64,000 nt of DNA from Bordetella genomosp. 5 (GCF_002261475.1 NZ_NEVN01000010.1:161703-225702), one strand, 5' to 3'. Positions 8,944-17,802 are shown, numbered from the stretch's first letter. The notes: generated by a model not told the origin, from the letters alone. Made by a program: numbers and translations.

Positions 8944-9858
8944 ATGGCTGACCTGAAACTTCTCGAAGACCTGATCGCGCTGGCGCAGACCGGCAGCTTC
9001 GTGCGCGCGGCCGAGCTGCGGCACGTCACGCATCCCGCCTTCGGCCGGCGCATCCGCGCGCTCGAGTCGTGGGCAGGCGCGCCGCTGGTGGACCGCCAGC
9101 GGCTGCCGGTGACGCTGACGCCTGAAGGCGAAGCGCTGCTCAAGACCGCGACCCAGGTCATCGAGCAAATGGGACTGGTGCGCCATCGCATCCGCAGTTC
9201 GGGCGCCGGCGGCGAGGCCGTGCTGCGCATCGCGACCGGACGCAGCCTGGCCCGCACGCTGGTGGCCGACTGGATCGCACGGCTGCGCCACCGCACGCCC
9301 AAAGTGTTGCGAGACGGCACACAGGTGGAGCTGTACACCGGCAAGGCGCAGGATCTGGTGGTGCGACTCGAGCAGGGCAAGGTCGATCTCCTGTGCTGCT
9401 ACGAGCATCCGGCGCTGTCCGTGCCGCTCAGCCCCTCGCGCTACCGCTACATGACGCTGGCGACCGACAAGTTGGTACCCGTCAGCCAGGTCGACGCCCG
9501 CGGCCGGCCCCGCTATCTGTTGCGCGAAGGCGGCGCCCCCGTGCCGCTGATCACCTACACGGGCGGCCTCGCAATGGAGCGCATCGTGGGCGACCGGCTC
9601 GAGGCCACGCCCTATGCGCTTACCCCTTTCGTGCGCAGCGATTCGCTCGACGCGGCGCACGGCGCCGTGGCGAAGGGGATCGGCGTCGCCTGGCTGCCGT
9701 GGTCCATGGTCGCGGCCGATTGCCGGCGCGGCGCGTTGGCCGAGCTGGGCGGCCGCAGCGACGAAATCAGCTTCGAAGTGCGCCTGTACCGCTCGCGAGC
9801 CCGGCTGACGGACCTGGCGGAAGCCGCCTGGGAAGCCACGGCCAATCGCAAAGCGTAA
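8944..9858 (+). CDS. LysR-family transcriptional regulator
   Basis: The protein is 304 aa. The N-terminal winged helix-turn-helix covers residues 1-62 (LKLLEDLIALAQTGSFVRAAELRHVTHPAFGRRIRALESW). The effector domain starts near 90 (VLRIATGRSLARTLV) and keeps the two-lobed periplasmic-binding fold, including GIGVAWLPWSMV near 240. The ATG at 8944 is preferred over a TTG three codons earlier. The recognition helix reads HPAFGRRIRALE where most LysR proteins have QPAVSRQIRALE; this variant is known from HypT/YjiE-like and benzoate-type regulators. The next gene on the same strand is a Bug receptor, so control of uptake of an organic acid is plausible but not shown. Confidence 0.9.
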   Translation: MADLKLLEDLIALAQTGSFVRAAELRHVTHPAFGRRIRALESWAGAPLVDRQRLPVTLTPEGEALLKTATQVIEQMGLVRHRIRSSGAGGEAVLRIATGRSLARTLVADWIARLRHRTPKVLRDGTQVELYTGKAQDLVVRLEQGKVDLLCCYEHPALSVPLSPSRYRYMTLATDKLVPVSQVDARGRPRYLLREGGAPVPLITYTGGLAMERIVGDRLEATPYALTPFVRSDSLDAAHGAVAKGIGVAWLPWSMVAADCRRGALAELGGRSDEISFEVRLYRSRARLTDLAEAAWEATANRKA

Positions 9859-9939
9859 TCGCGGGCCAAGAATCCTATTAGCACGAGAATGTGCCGTTTT
9901 GGCACGGACCGACCCTGGGGCGGGCTCGAAAATGGGCCC

Positions 9940-9967
9940 CTCATTCCAATGAGACGGCTTCGCCGTC
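9940..9967. promoter_or_regulatory. Inverted repeats upstream of Bug receptor
   Basis: Two adjacent inverted repeats precede the ribosome binding site (AGGGAGAAAG) of the Bug gene: CTCATT-CC-AATGAG (9940-9953) and GACGGC-TTC-GCCGTC (9953-9967). The first could be an operator, perhaps for the LysR protein upstream. The second would form a stable hairpin in the mRNA leader. Confidence 0.4.
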
Positions 9968-9992
9968 CACACAGCACCCCAGGGAGAAAGTC

Positions 9993-10985
9993 ATGAAATC
10001 CATCTTCAATCCGCTGCGCGCGGCGCTGATCGCAGCGTGCACCGTGGCCGCGCTCGCCGCGGCGCCTGCCGCGAGCGCGGCCGACTATCCGGCCCGCAGC
10101 ATCTCGCTGGTGGTGGGCTACCCCGCCGGTGGCAGCCTGGACCTGACCGCGCGCCTGCTGGGCGAAGAGCTGGGCAAGCGTCTGGGCCAGACTGTCGTGG
10201 TCGAGAACGTCGGCGGCGCAGGCGGCACCATCGGCGCGCAGCGTGTGGCGCGCGCCGCGCCCGACGGCTACACCATCTTCCTGGGCTCGACCAATGAAAT
10301 GGTGATCGCCCGCATGATCAACACCGCCGTGAAGTACGACAGCGCCAAGGACTTCACCGCGCTGGGCATCGTGGCGTCGCAGCCCATGCTGCTGGCCGCC
10401 AGCAAGAACTCGGGCGTCAAGTCCGCCGCCGACTACCTGCAAAAGCTCAAGGGCGCCGCGCCGGGCGCGTTCAACTACGGATCGTCGGGCGTGGGCACCA
10501 CGCTGCACCTGGCCGGCGAGATGATCAATCAGGCCACCGGCACGCGCGCCGAGCACGTGCCCTACCGCGGCGTGTCGCCGCTGGTGACCGACCTGATGAG
10601 CGGTCAGCTCGATTACGGCATGCTGGTGCTGTCCTCGGGTCTGCCGCAGGTGCGCAGCGGCAACATCGTCGCGCTGGGCCTCACCGAGAACAAGGCCTCC
10701 CCCGCCGCGCCGGAGATCGCGCCGCTGGCCGCGACGCCGGGCTTCGAGTCGGTGGACATCAATCTCTGGTTCGCGCTGTACGGCCCTGCCGGCCTGCCCG
10801 AGCCGGTCGCGACCAAGCTGCGCACCGCGCTGAACGAAAGCCTGACGTCGGACACGTTCCGCGCCAAGATGCAGGACGCCGGCGGCGAAGTCGCCAAGCC
10901 GGGCGTGGACCCGGTGGCCTTCCAGGCCGAAGAGACCAAGAAGTACGGCGCGCTGGTCACCGCCGCCAAGATCGAGGCGCAATAA
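9993..10985 (+). CDS. Bug-family tripartite tricarboxylate transporter substrate-binding protein
   Basis: The protein is 330 aa with a signal peptide ending ASAA-DYPAR near residue 31. Family landmarks are RSISLVVGYPAGGSLDLTARLLGEELGKRLGQTVVVENVGGAGGTIG (the first substrate loop), PDGYTI, and later FNYGSSGVGTTLHLAGEMI. Bug receptors bind carboxylates in the periplasm and usually act with TctA/TctB membrane partners; none is nearby, so it would have to share one or act as an orphan sensor. The start at 9993 has a good ribosome binding site; the frame is open further up but without a signal peptide. The hydrolase gene 50 bp downstream is probably co-transcribed. Confidence 0.93.
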   Translation: MKSIFNPLRAALIAACTVAALAAAPAASAADYPARSISLVVGYPAGGSLDLTARLLGEELGKRLGQTVVVENVGGAGGTIGAQRVARAAPDGYTIFLGSTNEMVIARMINTAVKYDSAKDFTALGIVASQPMLLAASKNSGVKSAADYLQKLKGAAPGAFNYGSSGVGTTLHLAGEMINQATGTRAEHVPYRGVSPLVTDLMSGQLDYGMLVLSSGLPQVRSGNIVALGLTENKASPAAPEIAPLAATPGFESVDINLWFALYGPAGLPEPVATKLRTALNESLTSDTFRAKMQDAGGEVAKPGVDPVAFQAEETKKYGALVTAAKIEAQ

Positions 10986-11035
10986 CGCGGCCCGCCCCGA
11001 CGCCACCGACCGACCCAGCACCCACCGGATACACC

Positions 11036-11983
11036 ATGGAATTCAAGCTTCCCGTTCCCGACATCTCCGCCGAAAGCGTCGGCAACACCGACACCCCCGG
11101 CGTATGGCACTTCGAATCGGGAGTCCCGGGACGGACGCTCATGGTGAGCGCACTCGTGCATGGCAACGAGCTGTGCGGCGCGTGGGCGCTGAAGGATCTG
11201 CTGGCGTCGGGGCTGCGCCCGCGCCGCGGCAAGCTGATACTGGCCTTCTGCAATCTGGAGGCGTTCGACCGCTTCGATCACGCGAACCACGACGCCTCGC
11301 GCTTCGTGCAGGAAGACATGAATCGCGTCTGGAGCGCCGAGCGCCTGGACTCGCCCACGACGCCCGATCGCCAGCGCGGCGCGGCGCTGCGCCCCTGGGT
11401 GCGGCGCGCCGACTGGCTGCTGGACCTGCACTCGATGCACGAACCGGGCGCACCGCTGCTGCTGACGGGCGTCCTGCCGCGCAATATCGCGCTGGCGCGC
11501 CGCCTGAAGGCGCCGCAGCACGTCATCGTGGACGCCGGCCACAAGGACGGCGTGCGCATGCGCGACTTCGAACACTTTGGCGACCCCGCCCGCGACGACG
11601 CCTGCGCGCTGCTGATCGAATGCGGCTTCCACGGCGACCTCTCCTCGCGCGACGTGGCACGCGACATGGTGGCTCGGATGCTGGTCGAATCCGGCGTCGT
11701 GGACGCCTCGGACCTGCCGGCAGGCTGGTTGCTGCCCGCCCCCGACGCACAACGCATCCTCGAAGTGACCGACGCCGTGGTGGCCCCGTCGATGAACGTG
11801 CGTTTTGCCGGCCCCTGGTCGGGCCTGGAAACCTTCGAACAGGCCGGCTCGCTGATCGGCTGGGCCGACGAGCAACCGGTCGTCACGCCCTACGACAACT
11901 GCACGCTGATCATGCCGTCGTTGCGGCAGCTGAAGCCCGGCGTAACGGTGGTGCGGCTGGCCCGCGATTACGCGGGCGCCTGA
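11036..11983 (+). CDS. Succinylglutamate desuccinylase/aspartoacylase-family hydrolase
   Basis: The protein is 315 aa with an M14-like zinc carboxypeptidase fold. The metal site is visible as HGNELCGAW near residue 41 (H-x2-E) and the later histidine in LLDLHSMHEPG near 137. LLIECGFHGD near 200 supplies the catalytic glutamate region. The C-terminal part (VTPYDNCTLIMPSLRQLKPG) is the beta-rich tail of this family. Members cleave N-acyl amino acids or related amides. With the Bug receptor just upstream it may act on the imported compound, but the substrate is not known. Confidence 0.82.
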   Translation: MEFKLPVPDISAESVGNTDTPGVWHFESGVPGRTLMVSALVHGNELCGAWALKDLLASGLRPRRGKLILAFCNLEAFDRFDHANHDASRFVQEDMNRVWSAERLDSPTTPDRQRGAALRPWVRRADWLLDLHSMHEPGAPLLLTGVLPRNIALARRLKAPQHVIVDAGHKDGVRMRDFEHFGDPARDDACALLIECGFHGDLSSRDVARDMVARMLVESGVVDASDLPAGWLLPAPDAQRILEVTDAVVAPSMNVRFAGPWSGLETFEQAGSLIGWADEQPVVTPYDNCTLIMPSLRQLKPGVTVVRLARDYAGA

Positions 11984-12010
11984 CGCTCGCGTAACCCTGC
12001 CGGCCCTCGC

Positions 12011-12030
12011 CCACCCGCGGTAGCGGGTGG
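12011..12030. terminator. Stable tetraloop hairpin
   Basis: CCACCCGC-GGTA-GCGGGTGG forms a perfect 8-bp G/C stem 28 bp after the hydrolase stop. No T-run follows. It probably ends or protects the Bug-hydrolase transcript and faces the convergent AraC gene. Confidence 0.45.
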
Positions 12031-12034
12031 CCAG

Positions 12035-12064
12035 CGCGGGTCGGCGCGGGTCGGCGCGGGTCGG
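12035..12064. repeat. Three tandem copies of CGCGGGTCGG
   Basis: Three exact 10-bp units in a row sit between the convergent hydrolase and AraC genes, followed by CGCACTACCCGCGCC, which can pair with the repeat. Function unknown. A slippage-prone intergenic repeat is the simplest view. Confidence 0.7.
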
Positions 12065-12169
12065 CGCACTACCCGCGCCATGCCGCGCGCCGAGCGGCGC
12101 AGCGGCCACGACCTGGCTGCGGGGCGCACAGCCACTTGTCGCGCCCGCAACGGCGGTATGCGCACGCGG

Positions 12170-13033
12170 TTATCTTTTCAGCGGCCCGGGCAGATCCACG
12201 TGCGGCGGCACGTCGTCGACGGGCCCGGCGGCACGATCTGGCGCCCGCTCCCGCTTGTAAGCCATCGGGCTGCACTTCATTTCCGAGCGGAACGCGAAGA
12301 TGAACGACGATGCGGAGCTGTAGCCGAGCTCGAGCGCGATCCCGGTTACGTCGCGACCACTTTCCAGCAGCTCGATGGCTCTGAACAATTTCAGCCGGCG
12401 ACGCCAATCGCTCAACGTCAGGCCGGTTTCCGCGACGAACTTCCTGGCCAGTGTCCGGCCGGACATCCCCAACTCGCGGCCCCACTCATCGGGGCCTCGG
12501 TAGTCGGCCGGGTGGTTGTACAAGGTCTCGCACAGCGTCAGTAGCGGCGCGCTGGTCGGCCATGCCAGGACCAGTGAAATCGGCGTCGCACGGCGGAGCT
12601 GGTCGAGTAGCAGCCGATACAAACGGCCGAAATAGCCATCCTCGTCCGTCTGCCCTTGAACTGCCGCCGCCTCGACGACGAGCGCCTTCAGTAGCGCAGA
12701 CACGCCAAACACCGCGACCTCACTCGCGGAAAGCGTTCCGCCGGGATGATCGGCGAGCCAAAGGCTACGGTATTCGGCGCCCAGGAAAGAACCGACGCGA
12801 TGGACGGTCCCGGCGGGAATCCACGCCGCCTGGTTCGGCGATATCGCAAAAGACTGCCCGTCCGCCGTCACCATGAGGACGCCCGAGACCGCGTATACGA
12901 CCTGGTTCCACGCGTGCGTATGCGGCGCGAAGTAATTGCGCGCGCCGATCGACTGCACCCTCAGGGTGATCGGTGCAGGCGGCAGGACATCCGGCGGCGC
13001 GGTAATGGCTTCCCACGGTATGAGCGCGTTCAT
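12170..13033 (-). CDS. AraC-family transcriptional regulator
   Basis: The protein is 287 aa. The N-terminal cupin domain shows HTHAWNQVVYAVSGVLMV and WIPAGTVHRV, a small-molecule sensor. The C-terminal double helix-turn-helix (about 175-270) reads WGRELGMSGRTLARKFVAETGLTLSDWRRRLKL and then ALELGYSSASSFIFAFRSEMKCSPMAYKRER. The gene is divergent from an MFS transporter gene across about 100 bp, the usual arrangement for a regulator controlling an efflux or uptake pump. The shared region holds an imperfect inverted repeat (CTTGG at 13054 and CCAAG at 13074 with A/T-rich flanks) that could be its operator. Confidence 0.9.
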   Translation of the reverse strand: MNALIPWEAITAPPDVLPPAPITLRVQSIGARNYFAPHTHAWNQVVYAVSGVLMVTADGQSFAISPNQAAWIPAGTVHRVGSFLGAEYRSLWLADHPGGTLSASEVAVFGVSALLKALVVEAAAVQGQTDEDGYFGRLYRLLLDQLRRATPISLVLAWPTSAPLLTLCETLYNHPADYRGPDEWGRELGMSGRTLARKFVAETGLTLSDWRRRLKLFRAIELLESGRDVTGIALELGYSSASSFIFAFRSEMKCSPMAYKRERAPDRAAGPVDDVPPHVDLPGPLKR

Positions 13034-13137
13034 ATGTCGCGGATTCTATATAGCTTGGCAATCTGTCGATAGACCAAGAATATAAGCTTGCGTTGTAATG
13101 CCAGCTTCCCTGTTCCCGCCGCACGCCGTTCTCAGCC

Positions 13138-14358
13138 ATGAGCCAAAGTCACGTCTCTCCCGGGCATGATCGCCCCGATGTTCTGCCCGAAAGCGTTCAA
13201 CAGGGCAACATTTGGCGCCTGAGCACCGCCCAGGCACTGGCCGGCGCGAATTCGGTCGTGGTGTTCGCGACAGGATCCATCGTGGGCAATATGCTCGCCC
13301 CGACGCCCATGCTGGCGACGCTCCCGATCTCCATCTTCGTGGTGGGCATGGCGGCATGCACGCTGCCCCTGGGCGCCGTCGCCAGACGCCACGGCAGGCG
13401 CGCGGCGTTTCTGCTGGGCACCGGCGCGGGCATACTCACCGGCCTGCTGGGGATGCTGGCGGTCATGATCGAAAGCTTCTGGCTGTTCAGCCTGGCCACG
13501 TTCTTCGGCGGTATCTATGCGGCCGTGGTCCTGTCGTTCCGCTTCGCCGCCGCGGACGGCGTCGAGCCCAAGCGGCGGGCGCGCGCGCTCTCGCTGGTCA
13601 TGGCGGGAGGCGTCGCCGCCGGGGTCGTGGGGCCACAGCTCGTCACCTGGACCATGAACCTATGGCAGCCGCACATGTTTGCCGCCACCTTTCTGGCGCA
13701 AGCGGCGGTTGCCGCCATCGCCGCGTTCATCCTTCTCGGGGTCAGGCTGCCCCCACCCACCGCCGCGGAAGTCGCAGGCGGACGCCCGCTGTCCGAGATC
13801 GCGCTGCAACCGCGCTTCATCGGCGCGGTGATCGCAGGCGCCGTCTCGTACATGCTCATGAACTTCCTCATGACGGCAGCCCCGCTGGCCATGCACATCT
13901 GCGGCCACTCACAAGAGTCCGCCAACCTCGGACTGCAGTGGCACGTCATCGCCATGTACGCGCCTAGCTTCTTCACCGGCAGGCTGATCTCCCGCTTTGG
14001 CGCGGGACGCGTCGCGACCTCGGGGCTGGTGTTGATCGGTGTGTCGGCCGCGGTGGGGCTGGGCGGTATCGACGTCATGCACTTCTGGTGGTCGCTCATC
14101 CTGCTCGGCGTCGGCTGGAACTTCGGCTTTCTGGGCGCCTCCGCGCTGGTCCTGGAGTGCCACCGGCCAGAAGAAAAAACGCGCGTGCAGTCCCTCAACG
14201 ACTTCCTCGTCTTCGGCCTGATGGCGATCGGCTCCTTCTCGTCCGGCGGCCTGCTGTCGGCGTTCGGCTGGAACACCGTCCTCTGGGTATCGTTCATCCC
14301 GCTGGCCCTGTCCGTCGTGGCCCTGGGTGTGGCCATGCAAAAACGAGTGCCGCGCTGA
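13138..14358 (+). CDS. MFS transporter
   Basis: The protein is 406 aa with about twelve membrane spans. The loop between spans 2 and 3 has the MFS motif variant GAVARRHGRRAA, and the repeat of the fold begins near residue 215 (FIGAVIAGAVSYMLMNFLM). A long hydrophilic N-terminus of about 28 residues precedes span 1. The divergent AraC gene is its probable regulator. Substrate unknown. The family includes drug and small-metabolite efflux pumps. Confidence 0.88.
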   Translation: MSQSHVSPGHDRPDVLPESVQQGNIWRLSTAQALAGANSVVVFATGSIVGNMLAPTPMLATLPISIFVVGMAACTLPLGAVARRHGRRAAFLLGTGAGILTGLLGMLAVMIESFWLFSLATFFGGIYAAVVLSFRFAAADGVEPKRRARALSLVMAGGVAAGVVGPQLVTWTMNLWQPHMFAATFLAQAAVAAIAAFILLGVRLPPPTAAEVAGGRPLSEIALQPRFIGAVIAGAVSYMLMNFLMTAAPLAMHICGHSQESANLGLQWHVIAMYAPSFFTGRLISRFGAGRVATSGLVLIGVSAAVGLGGIDVMHFWWSLILLGVGWNFGFLGASALVLECHRPEEKTRVQSLNDFLVFGLMAIGSFSSGGLLSAFGWNTVLWVSFIPLALSVVALGVAMQKRVPR

Positions 14359-14393
14359 GCCGGTGAAGGCGCGTGGGCGTCGACCCGATTAAT

Positions 14394-14573
14394 CGGAGTC
14401 AGACTACGATTTTTCGGGCAGCCTTCGGCATCAGCGGATTGCGCTTTGCGCGTTCTATTGCCCAAGGGTCCGCTGTGCAGCCTCCGCGGCGTCTCGAGCC
14501 AGCGCAGTGACCAAATTGGAGTCAGACTACGATTTCCTCGCGCAACTCGGAGTCAAATCGGAGTCAGACTACG
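14394..14573. repeat. GTCAGACTACG repeat cluster
   Basis: The core CGGAGTCAGACTACG or TGGAGTCAGACTACG occurs at 14394-14408, 14517-14531 and 14559-14573, each followed by ATTT. A partial CGGAGTCAAA is at 14548. The same core, in both orientations and in a GGTGTCAGACTACC version, recurs at 17.3 and 17.8 kb. These look like REP-type elements. The last copy supplies the TAG stop codon of the minus-strand gene that ends at 14569. Confidence 0.75.
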
Positions 14574-15420
14574 ATTTCCTCGAAGACCCCGCCTCGCCAG
14601 GTGCCGCCGAAAAGCAGGCGTCCATTCCAAACCCGATCATCTTGGGATGCTTCGCCAGATAGGCCCAGATTTCATCCCGTGACGTCAAAGGCTTGTGACC
14701 AAACACCACGTCCAGCCTTTGCACCGTCTCGATCACCGGTCGTCCCTTGCAGTACTCCCCGATTTCCGGGTGCCGCTCCCGATGCTCCACCTGCATCTGC
14801 GCAATCAACAGCAGGGCGGGCCGCCACCAGTCATAGGCAAAGTCCACGTGCTTGATGACGTCCGATGCCGAGTTCCGCTGCGCCAGCATCGCGAAGAAGT
14901 TGAAGATGTCGTCCAGCTTCAGCCGGTCCGCACGCTCCATCTTCCAGAATTCCATCGTTTTGGCTCGCTCGGCGTTTCCCTCCAGATCCATGATGGACTG
15001 CTTGATCGACTCCGAAGCGGGAAACGGCAACTGCGCCACGGCGTACAGGCGGCTCGCCACAAATTCCGCATACGCCCTGTGCCTGATCGCGGGGATCAAC
15101 ACCCGGAACGCCGCATCCTTGGTTTCCTGGAATTCGGCGCTCGTGAAGATCTGGAACATCTCGGAGATCGATCGCTCGACCGACTCCTGCTGTGCCTCCT
15201 TCGCCTGGTTCACCTGGAAAATCAGGGTAATAACGACACCGCCGAACGCCAACGCAGTGAACAGGACGTTCAACACTCCATACGAAGAGTTGAGCGGCTC
15301 TTTCAGCGAGTTCTCGGGCAAGCTTGCCCCGATAGGGTAGGCCAGCGCCCAAATAAGGACGGTAAGCGCCATGATCAGAATGGCGGTACCCCGCAAGGAC
15401 GGGCGTTTTTTGTCGTTCAT
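14569..15420 (-). CDS. Two-span membrane protein of unknown function
   Basis: The protein is 283 aa. Two membrane spans lie near residues 11-30 (GTAILIMALTVLIWALAYPIG) and 45-68 (VLNVLFTALAFGGVVITLIFQV), followed by a soluble helical domain. The layout (two spans, then a Q-rich coiled start QVNQAKEAQQESVERSISEMFQIF and an all-helical domain) resembles DUF4760 and the putative phage abortive infection (PutAbiC) proteins. That likeness is by eye only. The start at 15420 is preferred because the upstream extension is arginine-rich and lacks family character. Its stop codon lies inside a GTCAGACT repeat, so the last few residues may be acquired from the repeat. Confidence 0.6.
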   Translation of the reverse strand: MNDKKRPSLRGTAILIMALTVLIWALAYPIGASLPENSLKEPLNSSYGVLNVLFTALAFGGVVITLIFQVNQAKEAQQESVERSISEMFQIFTSAEFQETKDAAFRVLIPAIRHRAYAEFVASRLYAVAQLPFPASESIKQSIMDLEGNAERAKTMEFWKMERADRLKLDDIFNFFAMLAQRNSASDVIKHVDFAYDWWRPALLLIAQMQVEHRERHPEIGEYCKGRPVIETVQRLDVVFGHKPLTSRDEIWAYLAKHPKMIGFGMDACFSAAPGEAGSSRKS

Positions 15421-15687
15421 GGTCCGGTGAGGAAACAGAGTCGCAGGGGGGCACACCTTAGCAAATCGATAGCCTGTCTTGGTACTCGCCTTCAGGCGAC
15501 GGACTTCATGGCCTCGACGCGATCCCGTATTCGCACGACCGCGCATCGTTCACGCCTTCGATGCCGCACGACCTGATGCGGCACGCCCATTACCCGGACA
15601 CGTTACGGGCAGCCCTCACCTGAATCGGTTATCCTCGCTCCCGCCGGTTTGCGGCATCACTTCTATGCCCTCGCGGCCCCTCCCTGC

Positions 15688-17307
15688 ATGATCCGGTTTC
15701 AACAAGTCTCGCTAGCAAGAGGCGTCAAGCCCTTGCTGGAAAAAGTCGATCTCATCCTCAACCCCGGCGACAAGATCGGCCTGATCGGCGCGAATGGCGC
15801 CGGCAAGTCCAGCCTGTTCTCCCTGCTGCGCGGCGAACTGCACGCCGACCAGGGCGATCTCAGCTATCCCCCGAACTGGCGCGTGGCCTACGTGGCGCAG
15901 GAAACGCCTGCGCTCGAGCGTTCGGCGATCGACTACGCGATCGACGGCGACGTGGAACTGCGCCGCCTCGAAGCCCGGCTGGCCGAGGTCGAAGCCGCTG
16001 ACGACACGCCCGAAAACGGCCTGCTGATCGGTGAGCTGTACGGCGCCCTCGCGGATGCCGACGCCTACACCGTGCGCTCGCGCGCGGAACAGCTGCTGAC
16101 CGGCCTGGGCTTCTCGATGGAGCAAATGGACCAGCCCCTGACCAGCTTTTCGGGTGGATGGCGGATGCGGCTGAACCTGGCGCAGGCGCTGATGTGCCCG
16201 TCCGAACTGCTGCTGCTGGACGAACCCACCAACCACTTGGATCTGGACGCCATCCTGTGGCTGGAAGACTGGTTGAAGCGCTATCCCGGCACGTTGCTGG
16301 TGATTTCGCATGACCGCGACTTCCTCGATGAAGTGGTCAACGTGGTGGTTCACGTCGATGAGCGCAAACTGAAGCGCTACGCGGGCAACTACTCTGCCTT
16401 CGAACGCCAGCGCGCCGCGCAACTCGAACTGGCGGCCGGCGCCATGGAAAAGCAGCTGCGCCAACGCGCGCATCTGGAATCGTTCATCAATCGCTTCAAG
16501 GCCCAGGCCTCGAAGGCGCGCCAGGCGCAAAGCCGGATCAAGGCACTGGCGAAGATGGAAGAGCTCGCCCCCTTGCGCGCCGCGGCAGAGTTTTCGTTCG
16601 AATTCCGGGAGCCGGACCGCGCCCCCGATCCGCTGCTGCGCATGGACGCCGTCCTGGCCGGCTACCCCGCCGCGGACGACGGCGGTGCCGACAAGATCAT
16701 CATCAAGGACATCAATTTTTCGCTCCAGGGCGGCCAGCGTATCGGTCTGCTGGGCGTGAACGGCGCGGGCAAGTCCACCTTCATCAAGACCATCGCCGGA
16801 GAACTGCAGGCGCTGGGCGGCGAAGCGATTTTCGGCAAAGGCCTGTCGATCGGCTATTTCGCCCAGCATCAGGTCGAGATGCTGCGCCATGACGAATCGC
16901 CCTTGTGGCACATGGTCAAGCTGGCCCCCGGCACGCGCGAACAAGAGCTGCGTAATTTTCTGGGCGGCTTCAACTTCGCTGGCGCCATGGCAACCAGCAG
17001 CATCGCGCCCTTCTCGGGCGGCGAGAAAGCCCGCCTGGCCCTGGCGCTGATCGTCTGGCAACGGCCCAATCTGCTGCTGCTGGACGAACCGACCAATCAC
17101 CTGGACCTGGAAACCCGCGAAGCGCTCACCATGGCGCTGGCGCAGTTCGAGGGCACCCTGGTGCTGGTCTCGCACGACCGCCACTTGCTGCGTGCCACCA
17201 CAGACCAGTTCGTCATCGTCGCCGACGGCAAGGTCGCCCCGTTCGACGGCGACCTCGACGACTACCGCGACTGGCTGTTCCAGACCAAGCTGAACGCGAA
17301 GAAATGA
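15688..17307 (+). CDS. yheS: ABC-F ATPase, YheS type, lacking the usual C-terminal extension
   Basis: The protein is 539 aa with two ATP-binding cassettes and no membrane part. Walker A motifs are GANGAGKSS near residue 36 and GVNGAGKST near 357. Signatures are FSGGWRMRL and FSGGEKARL, and Walker B plus switch are LLLLDEPTNHLDLD and LLLLDEPTNHLDLE. The linker between cassettes (about 225-310) is the arm/P-site tRNA interaction motif rich in Arg/Lys/Gln. ABC-F proteins of this group act on ribosomes. The protein stops right after the second cassette (DYRDWLFQTKLNAKK); E. coli YheS has about 100 further residues. GTCAGACT repeats begin 27 bp after the stop, so the tail may have been lost by rearrangement. 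The ATG at 15688 fits family length better than one 13 codons earlier. Confidence 0.9.
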   Translation: MIRFQQVSLARGVKPLLEKVDLILNPGDKIGLIGANGAGKSSLFSLLRGELHADQGDLSYPPNWRVAYVAQETPALERSAIDYAIDGDVELRRLEARLAEVEAADDTPENGLLIGELYGALADADAYTVRSRAEQLLTGLGFSMEQMDQPLTSFSGGWRMRLNLAQALMCPSELLLLDEPTNHLDLDAILWLEDWLKRYPGTLLVISHDRDFLDEVVNVVVHVDERKLKRYAGNYSAFERQRAAQLELAAGAMEKQLRQRAHLESFINRFKAQASKARQAQSRIKALAKMEELAPLRAAAEFSFEFREPDRAPDPLLRMDAVLAGYPAADDGGADKIIIKDINFSLQGGQRIGLLGVNGAGKSTFIKTIAGELQALGGEAIFGKGLSIGYFAQHQVEMLRHDESPLWHMVKLAPGTREQELRNFLGGFNFAGAMATSSIAPFSGGEKARLALALIVWQRPNLLLLDEPTNHLDLETREALTMALAQFEGTLVLVSHDRHLLRATTDQFVIVADGKVAPFDGDLDDYRDWLFQTKLNAKK

Positions 17308-17334
17308 GGTGCGGAAATACGGGGAAATCGGAAT

Positions 17335-17460
17335 AAGGTGTCAGACTACCTTTTCAATAAGGTGTCAGACTACCTTTTCGACGGTTTCGACAGCTTCATC
17401 GAAAACGCAGTCTGACTCCGTTTTTCCGGTTTTCCGAAAACGCAGTCTGACTCCGGTTTT
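17335..17460. repeat. Palindromic GTCAGACT repeat element, left copy
   Basis: Two direct copies of AAGGTGTCAGACTACCTTTT (17335-17354 and 17359-17378) are followed by an A/T-flanked spacer (CGACGGTTTCGACAGC...). Two inverted copies ending in CGCAGTCTGACTCCG then follow (17402-17424 and 17437-17460). Left and right arms pair over about 23 bp with few mismatches, giving a 66-bp imperfect palindrome from 17359 to 17424. Confidence 0.8.
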
Positions 17461-17632
17461 CCGTGCGGTGGCGCAATGGTTGGCCAGCCATGGCGTGGAC
17501 AAGTCGCGGCTGACGGTCAAGGGACTGGGCGATACCCAGCCGATCCAGTCGAACCGGCTGGCCAACGGTTCGGACAATCCGCAAGGACGGGCGCAGAACC
17601 GGCGCGTGGAGTTCGTGCGGCCCAAGCGTTGA
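17460..17632 (+). pseudogene. OmpA/MotB-domain protein, 3' remnant
   Basis: The open frame translates to VAQWLASHGVDKSRLTVKGL, then GDTQPIQSNRLANGSDNPQGRAQNRR and VEFVRPKR before its stop. This is the end of an OmpA-like peptidoglycan-binding domain (the L-x-x-x-G-V-D-x-x-R-x-x-x-x-G-x-G pattern and the closing GRAQNRRVEF). The 5' part is missing: upstream of about 17455 the frame runs only through palindromic repeats. It is therefore a truncated, non-functional remnant whose break point coincides with the repeat edge. Confidence 0.8.
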
Positions 17633-17661
17633 GCAAGCACTGCGTGGGGCCGGCAGCGGCC

Positions 17662-17802
17662 TCAGCCGGCCGACATTTGCGAGGAGTCCGCGGCCGTCAG
17701 TGCCACGTCCATGCTGACCAGCACCGGCGCGTTGCGCGGAAGCTCGCGCACGCCAATGACCGAGCGTGGATGCTCACCCTGGCGGCCGAAGATCGCGACC
17801 AG
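17662..17802 (-). pseudogene. RidA-family protein, 3' remnant
   Basis: Read on the minus strand from 17802 to the TGA at 17662-17664, the frame gives LVAIFGRQGEHPRSVIGV, then RELPRNAPVLVSMDVALTAA and DSSQMSAG. This matches the C-terminal third of YjgF/RidA-type proteins (HPRSVIGVRELPRNAPVLVSM, the HP-R-x-x-x-G-V-x-x-L-P pattern). There is no start codon, and the 5' part is cut off exactly where the repeat at 17803 begins. It converges on the OmpA remnant 30 bp away. Together they are the two 3' ends of a former convergent gene pair. Confidence 0.78.

Noticed and set aside
17309..17632. A possible intact 107-residue gene
   Set aside because: Its first half is translated palindromic repeat. 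Only the last 57 residues match an OmpA domain, so it is a remnant.
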